Source of the DNA: Clostridia bacterium
GTDB taxonomy: Bacteria; Bacillota; Clostridia; RGIG6154
Direction of reading: 5' to 3'
NCBI GenBank assembly: GCA_017626145.1
Contig: JAGAJK010000074.1
Coordinates: forward strand, 1 to 64,000
Length of the DNA stretch: 64,000 nt
A program made the position numbers and the translations under genes. Shown here one piece after another: positions 60,200 to 64,000 of the stretch. The stretch's first letter is position 1. Each line of letters starts with the position of its first letter. The notes beneath the pieces were generated by a model. The model saw nothing but the letters and a program-made list of their open reading frames with translations. It did not search any database and had not been told where the DNA came from.

Positions 60200-60676
60200 T
60201 TGAAAAATAAAGCTATAGCTGTAATTAGTATTATTATGCTTAGTGTTGCAGTAATTTTTTTGTTCCCTTTCATCAGAAATGTAAAATCAAAAGACAATAA
60301 AATTGAAGCTATTCTTACCTTTGAACACACTTTTGAAAAATGCGGACACACAGAGACATATACTCCAGACAACACAGAAACGTTTGAAGACATCAGTGAA
60401 ATAACTCTTCTTTATCCATCCTGGCAAATAAAAACTGCCGATGAAGGCAGAATTTATCTTATTAAAACCTCAGAGGGGTATTGCAAAAATCACTACAAAG
60501 CTCATCTTCGCGGTAACAAAATCACCGTAACACGACTTAACGATAATACTGTTTACAAGGAATTTTACATTTCTTTAAAATACCTGACCGAAGATGATAT
60601 AAATGAACTAAAGAACGGCAAAGCAATCAATTCACGTCAGGAACTTACTGAGTTTACAGAAGATTTCACAAGCTGA
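60200..60676 (+). CDS. BofC-like forespore regulator family protein
   Basis: Exported or membrane-anchored protein; Bacillus BofC inhibits SpoIVB and so times sigma-K activation. N-terminal helix (IAVISIIMLSVAVIFLFPFI), then KCGHTETY, the BofC_C-like core ISEITLLYPSWQIKTADEG, YCKNHYKAHL and C-terminal ELKNGKAINSRQELTEF. Around 158 residues. TTG at 60200 is preferred (GGTGAT five bases upstream) over GTG at 60191. It is the only plus-strand gene in the window and ends two bases from the convergent ribU stop. Assignment is by pattern memory; no Bacillus-type BofC N-domain is visible. Confidence 0.65.
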   Translation: MKNKAIAVISIIMLSVAVIFLFPFIRNVKSKDNKIEAILTFEHTFEKCGHTETYTPDNTETFEDISEITLLYPSWQIKTADEGRIYLIKTSEGYCKNHYKAHLRGNKITVTRLNDNTVYKEFYISLKYLTEDDINELKNGKAINSRQELTEFTEDFTS

Positions 60677-60678
60677 TT

Positions 60679-61269
60679 TTATTTTAATATTCTTCTTAGC
60701 GGTTTATAAATTAGTGCAGTTATAAGTGAAACTATAACGCATTTTAACGCATTAAAGGGTGCAACACACAAAAGAACAAGCTTCCACAGACTGTCTATCG
60801 AAGAGTGTATTGCACTACCCATACCCACAAAAGCTTCCATAGGTATGCCTAAAGCACTACCATAAGCAGGTATCAGTAAAAATGCATTAACAAAAACTCC
60901 TGCAATAACCATTATCACGGTTCCTGCAAGCATACCGATTACTGCCTGTATTTTTGTTTTCTTTTGCTTATATATAATACCTGCAGGTAAAACAAAACAA
61001 GCACCTACAAGAAAATTTGCAAATTCACCTACGCCACCTGTAATTGTCCCGTTTACCAACAAATTCAGTAACACTTTAATAAATTCGATAACCACACCTG
61101 CTAAAGGCCCGAGAGCAAATGTACCTATAAGCACCGGAACTTCGCTGAAATCAAGCTCATAAAAAGGCGGTGCAATAAAAGGCAGAGGAAATTCAAAAAG
61201 CATAAGAACCACCGAAACTGCCGAAAGCATTCCAACCTTAACCATCCATTTTGTGTTAATTTTTGTCAT
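60679..61269 (-). CDS. ribU: Riboflavin ECF transporter S component
   Basis: Substrate-binding subunit of an energy-coupling factor riboflavin importer. Six membrane helices with the RibU hallmark FEFPLPFIAPPFYELDFSEVPVLIGTFALGPLAGVVIE. 196 residues. The upstream FMN riboswitch directly supports the substrate. The ECF ATPases and T subunit are not in the window. GGA precedes the ATG. Confidence 0.95.
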   Translation of the reverse strand: MTKINTKWMVKVGMLSAVSVVLMLFEFPLPFIAPPFYELDFSEVPVLIGTFALGPLAGVVIEFIKVLLNLLVNGTITGGVGEFANFLVGACFVLPAGIIYKQKKTKIQAVIGMLAGTVIMVIAGVFVNAFLLIPAYGSALGIPMEAFVGMGSAIHSSIDSLWKLVLLCVAPFNALKCVIVSLITALIYKPLRRILK

Positions 61270-61286
61270 TTAAATCATATCCTTTC

Positions 61287-61321
61287 AAAATAAAACAGCC
61301 ACGCCGTTCAGGGTGACTGTT
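61287..61321 (-). terminator. Riboswitch-controlled terminator upstream of ribU
   Basis: On the minus strand AACAGTCAC and GTGGCTGTT (61313-61321, 61294-61302) form a 9-bp stem with one G-U pair and a ten-base loop, followed by TTATTTT. It directly follows the FMN aptamer, so FMN binding would favour termination. The loop sequence CCCTGAA is complementary to TTCAGGG at the 5' start of the aptamer, a plausible antiterminator. Confidence 0.85.
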
Positions 61322-61322
61322 T

Positions 61323-61440
61323 AATAGTTTCTTTCATCCGGACTTTAACCGTCGGCTTTGGAATTTCACCAAATCAACACATTTCTTGTGCTCGCGGGCT
61401 TTACCGCCGGTGGAGAATTTCACTCCGCCCTGAAAAATAT
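61323..61440 (-). promoter_or_regulatory. FMN riboswitch (RFN element)
   Basis: Minus-strand sequence contains the RFN core in order: AGGGCGGAGTGAAATTCTCC, ACCGGCGGTAAAGCCCGCGAGC, TTGGTGAAATTCCAAAGCC and GACGGTTAAAGTCCGGATGAAAG. It lies immediately upstream of ribU and downstream of the DUF4330 stop, so ribU is shut off at high FMN. Confidence 0.96.
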
Positions 61441-61455
61441 TTAATTTTTAGGATT

Positions 61456-61929
61456 TTACTTCTTTATAATGTCCATTTTGGAAACTTTTCCCTGGAACGA
61501 AATGTTTCCTGCTTCAACAAAAATTCCTGAGCCTACACCATAGCTTTTTTTACCCTCAAAGAAGAAGCCTTCGGTTTTCTGCACACCGGAAACTGTGACC
61601 TTTACGGTTACATCGTATTTATTATCATTTTCAACAATATCGTAAGTACCGTCCTCTGTTTGCAGAAGAATTTCTGCATTTCTCATTTCTTTCCCCATAA
61701 TAGTTCCAAGGTGTACTCCCGTATCATCGTAAATTTCACCGTTTTCAGGTATTGCTTCAGCTGTTACGGCTTTGATATCACGAACTAAAATTTCATATTC
61801 CGCTATATCACCCTCACCTGCTTTAAACTTATCGATTGATGTAAAACGCACAGCAAGAAACGATATAAGGCATACTACAAATAATATTATGAATACATCA
61901 AGAACATTGAACTTTCTTTTATTTTTCAT
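61456..61929 (-). CDS. DUF4330 family membrane protein (downstream copy)
   Basis: 157 residues with an N-terminal basic stretch, one membrane helix (FNVLDVFIILFVVCLISFLAVRF) and an extracytoplasmic beta-rich domain with the DUF4330 landmarks EYEILVRDIKAVTAEAIPENGEIYDD and GGxxSYGVGSGIFVEAG. The function is unknown; such pairs often accompany polysaccharide or glycosyltransferase genes. GGAGG is 11 bases upstream. It follows its paralogue after one base. Confidence 0.87.
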   Translation of the reverse strand: MKNKRKFNVLDVFIILFVVCLISFLAVRFTSIDKFKAGEGDIAEYEILVRDIKAVTAEAIPENGEIYDDTGVHLGTIMGKEMRNAEILLQTEDGTYDIVENDNKYDVTVKVTVSGVQKTEGFFFEGKKSYGVGSGIFVEAGNISFQGKVSKMDIIKK

Positions 61930-61930
61930 A

Positions 61931-62398
61931 TTATTTTCCGCCTCCTATTTCCCAGGCAATTGCTTCTGTAGCAAAATTTGAGCCCTTGATATACATTTTT
62001 TTACCTACCGTAAGTTCATAACCGTTAACAACAGTTCCGCTCTCGTCAGTTTTTCCGTTACCTTCAACGGTAATGAGAATATCTATTCTTTCAGGAACGG
62101 TAACAGTTTTAAATACATTGTTTACTTCATCATAAACACTTTCAGTTGCATCTGTTACAACTATTTCCTTTACCTCTCCGATTTCAAAATTTTTAACGGA
62201 ATCAAATATTTTATCTCCGACCTGAATTTCATCAGCCACATTCTGCTCTGTTTTCAGAATATTAATCTTATAGGTGACTGTTCCTTCAGCAACTTTATTT
62301 CCTGCAGACAAATACTGCCATGCCACAAAAACAACACCGATAATTACAACTATTATCAGTAAGTCAATTAGATTAAAACGTTTTTTATTCTCAGACAT
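61931..62398 (-). CDS. DUF4330 family membrane protein (upstream copy)
   Basis: 155 residues with the same architecture as its neighbour: membrane helix (FNLIDLLIIVVIIGVVFVAWQYL) and DUF4330 domain (VTYKINILKTEQNVADEIQVGDKIFD, then YELTVGKKMYIKGSNF). The two are divergent tandem paralogues. GGAGG lies eight bases upstream of the ATG; it overlaps the glycosyltransferase gene by eight bases. Confidence 0.87.
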   Translation of the reverse strand: MSENKKRFNLIDLLIIVVIIGVVFVAWQYLSAGNKVAEGTVTYKINILKTEQNVADEIQVGDKIFDSVKNFEIGEVKEIVVTDATESVYDEVNNVFKTVTVPERIDILITVEGNGKTDESGTVVNGYELTVGKKMYIKGSNFATEAIAWEIGGGK

Positions 62399-63512
62399 TT
62401 TTTCTGCCTCCTATCGTTTGTAAATAAACATTTTCAATGTTCTCAGCATTTATACGTGCAGTATACTTTTCATTATATAGCTTTTCCGCACCTTTTGAAA
62501 GTGTATCGTAAAGCTCTTTGTTTTCTATTATCTCAAGCATTTTTTCTGCAAGCTCTGAAGAGTTTTTCGTTTCAAAGAGCATACCGTTTACACCGTCAAT
62601 TACCAATTCAGGGTTACCACCGTAACATGATGCGATTATCGGCTTACCGAGGCTCATTCCCTCAAGAAGAGAAAGACTGGTAGCTTCTGTTCCGTATGAG
62701 GCGTTTACATTAACATCAATCACATTCATAACACTTGTTACGTCCTTGATATATCCTGTAAACAAAACCTTTTCATTTAATCCCAGCTCATCTGATTTCT
62801 TTTGAAGCTCTTCCAAATATGCGCCCGTTCCGCAAATCATAAACTTAACATTTTCGTGCTTTTTCAAAACAATTTTAGCCGCTTCAAGAAAATACATATG
62901 ACCTTTTATTGCTTCGACACGGGCAATCATAGCAAAAACAAATTCATCTTTAAGTCCGTAAAAATTCTTAGCCTGTACAAGTTCCCCGGTACTATATTTT
63001 TCTACTTGTTTTACACCGTTTTTTATAACGATGATTTTCTTATCCTTAACCCCTATTTCGGTTAAATTGTCCTTTGCAGCCTGCGCAACTGCTATAATTC
63101 TGTCTGAAGTTAAATTATTAACTGTTCCTGCTATAAGTTTTCCGAGGCCTTTAGTGTGTGAAGGTTTATTTGGGAAAACGCTATGTCTTGTGCTTACCAC
63201 CGGAATTTTACACATTTTTGCCGCAATTCTTGCTGAAAGACAGGCATGGGCATGAATTAAATCAGGTTTCTCTTCTTTAAAGATTCTTTTCAGATTTTTA
63301 ACAGCCTCCTTTGAGTAAGACTGATCTGTCATTCCACCGGTTTCAATACACTTGGTATCTGTTGCATTTATATACGGTATAAGTGCACTTCCTTCGGGAA
63401 GAACAACTTTAATGTCGAACTTTTCTCTGTCGTAATGTTCAAGAAAGGTCAGTATACATCTGCCTGCACCACCTATATTATGGTCGCTGGTAATATTTAA
63501 AACTTTAATCAA
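62391..63512 (-). CDS. Glycosyltransferase family 4 protein
   Basis: Retaining GT-B glycosyltransferase of 373 residues, probably acting on a surface polysaccharide. N-terminal acceptor motif SDHNIGGAGRCIL, and the C-terminal donor site LLEGMSLGKPIIASCYGGNPELV (EX7E type). The start is TTG at 63512 with GGAG eight bases upstream and a four-base overlap with the ligase gene. Confidence 0.93.
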   Translation of the reverse strand: MIKVLNITSDHNIGGAGRCILTFLEHYDREKFDIKVVLPEGSALIPYINATDTKCIETGGMTDQSYSKEAVKNLKRIFKEEKPDLIHAHACLSARIAAKMCKIPVVSTRHSVFPNKPSHTKGLGKLIAGTVNNLTSDRIIAVAQAAKDNLTEIGVKDKKIIVIKNGVKQVEKYSTGELVQAKNFYGLKDEFVFAMIARVEAIKGHMYFLEAAKIVLKKHENVKFMICGTGAYLEELQKKSDELGLNEKVLFTGYIKDVTSVMNVIDVNVNASYGTEATSLSLLEGMSLGKPIIASCYGGNPELVIDGVNGMLFETKNSSELAEKMLEIIENKELYDTLSKGAEKLYNEKYTARINAENIENVYLQTIGGRKNV

Positions 63513-64000
63513 TTGGATTTCTCCTTTCTGTACACATTATAAACAGATGCTCCTACAGCAACAAAAATCCAGAAAAGCAGAAACACTCTGTAATTATACC
63601 ACACATTGTCAAACATTCCCTGCACAAGAAAACCGGTAATTGCACTTCCTACTGCTGCCGCAATTATTTTAAGTTTTTTGTTTTCGGTATGCTTTATTAC
63701 ATGTAAAAGCTTGTTAAACAGAACAAGTATTACAGCTATAAGAACCAAAATTCCTATAATACCTGTTTCAGACAATACCAACAAATATAAATTATGAGGA
63801 TGGGGTGCTGTTATTGCAGAATATGCGTATCTTGGGTATATTGCATTGAATGCATCTGAACCAACCCCGATTCCGGTCATCCAGAAATCTTTAAGCATTT
63901 CAACAGTTCCGTTCCATATAAATACACGATACGAGGTGGAACTGTCGGACAGATTTCCGACACTTGCTATTCTTGTTATAATAGATTCAGGCAGGAAGAA
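63509..64000 (-). CDS. O-antigen ligase / Wzy family membrane protein, C-terminal part
   Basis: The frame is open from the window edge (upstream residues FFLPESIITRIASVGNLS are readable) to 63509, so the gene is cut by the window. Visible parts include the conserved H-containing loop YAYSAITAPHPHNLYLLVLSETG and three C-terminal membrane helices. The family polymerises or ligates surface polysaccharides. With the downstream glycosyltransferase it suggests a capsule or wall-polymer locus. Confidence 0.85.
   Translation of the reverse strand, partial: FFLPESIITRIASVGNLSDSSTSYRVFIWNGTVEMLKDFWMTGIGVGSDAFNAIYPRYAYSAITAPHPHNLYLLVLSETGIIGILVLIAVILVLFNKLLHVIKHTENKKLKIIAAAVGSAITGFLVQGMFDNVWYNYRVFLLFWIFVAVGASVYNVYRKEKSN

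Noticed and set aside
1-64000. tRNA and rRNA genes
   Set aside because: I saw no cloverleaf with a TTCGANNC-type arm or rRNA sequence on reading the intergenic spaces, although no covariance scan could be run.

Overview
The window looks like a low-GC, endospore-forming Clostridia genome. Supporting signs are a PolC-type replicase, an alpha/beta-type small acid-soluble spore protein, a BofC-like protein, a SpoIVFB-like protease next to MinD, S-layer homology domains, and near-consensus sigma-A promoters in AT-rich spacers. Genus cannot be settled from the sequence alone. All genes but one lie on the minus strand, so each operon reads from high to low coordinates.

Positions 1 to about 19,300 are one arm of an integrative and conjugative element (ICE) of the Tn1549/CD1107-CD1115 type. 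In transcription order it carries a small zinc-ribbon protein, a DUF6017 helix-turn-helix protein, a 1,775-residue secreted S-layer-anchored repeat protein, PcfB, the VirD4 coupling protein, Maff2, a VirB6/TrbL-like channel protein, PrgI (VirB3-like), the VirB4 ATPase, a C5-cytosine methyltransferase, a second overlapping ORF inside that methyltransferase, two unrecognised small proteins, a membrane-anchored NlpC/P60 cell-wall hydrolase, DUF4315, DUF4366 and the start of topoisomerase III. Relaxase and integrase are not in the window. The element probably ends at about 19.25-19.4 kb, where three tandem 12-bp repeats abut a spore-protein gene with an atypical C-terminus.

Positions 19.3-24.4 kb hold that spore protein, a tandem-OB-fold SSB-like protein and polC. 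Positions 24.4-32.3 kb form an isoprenoid, envelope and translation operon: pyrH, frr, uppS, cdsA, dxr, rseP and ispG, with a Dus-type enzyme, a DUF1858 protein and an orphan fumarase beta subunit upstream. Positions 32.3-45.4 kb carry ileS, two radical-SAM-associated genes, a SpoIVFB-like protease with a tiny partner, minD, mrdA, mreD, mreC, a Gx transporter, a NusG-II protein, dut, zapA and a Nudix hydrolase: the classical Clostridia shape and division cluster, here without mreB, minC or an M23-type SpoIVFA.

Positions 45.5-53.6 kb encode a class B PBP, the tRNA wobble-uridine pair trhP-trmR, mltG, a DJ-1 protein, tmk, thyX, a TagA-type glycosyltransferase and a polysaccharide deacetylase. 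Positions 53.7-60.0 kb carry a secreted copper-amine-oxidase-fold protein, an AbrB/zinc-ribbon regulator, miaB, pncB and rsmE. Positions 60.2-64 kb hold the only plus-strand gene (BofC-like), ribU under an FMN riboswitch, two DUF4330 membrane proteins, a glycosyltransferase and a truncated O-antigen ligase.

The most striking feature is in the ICE methyltransferase gene. A 214-codon ORF in the +1 frame has its own well-placed Shine-Dalgarno sequence and ends in a motif that I recall from phage methylase-linked proteins, while the methyltransferase frame remains family-like across the same DNA. This looks like genuine dual coding.
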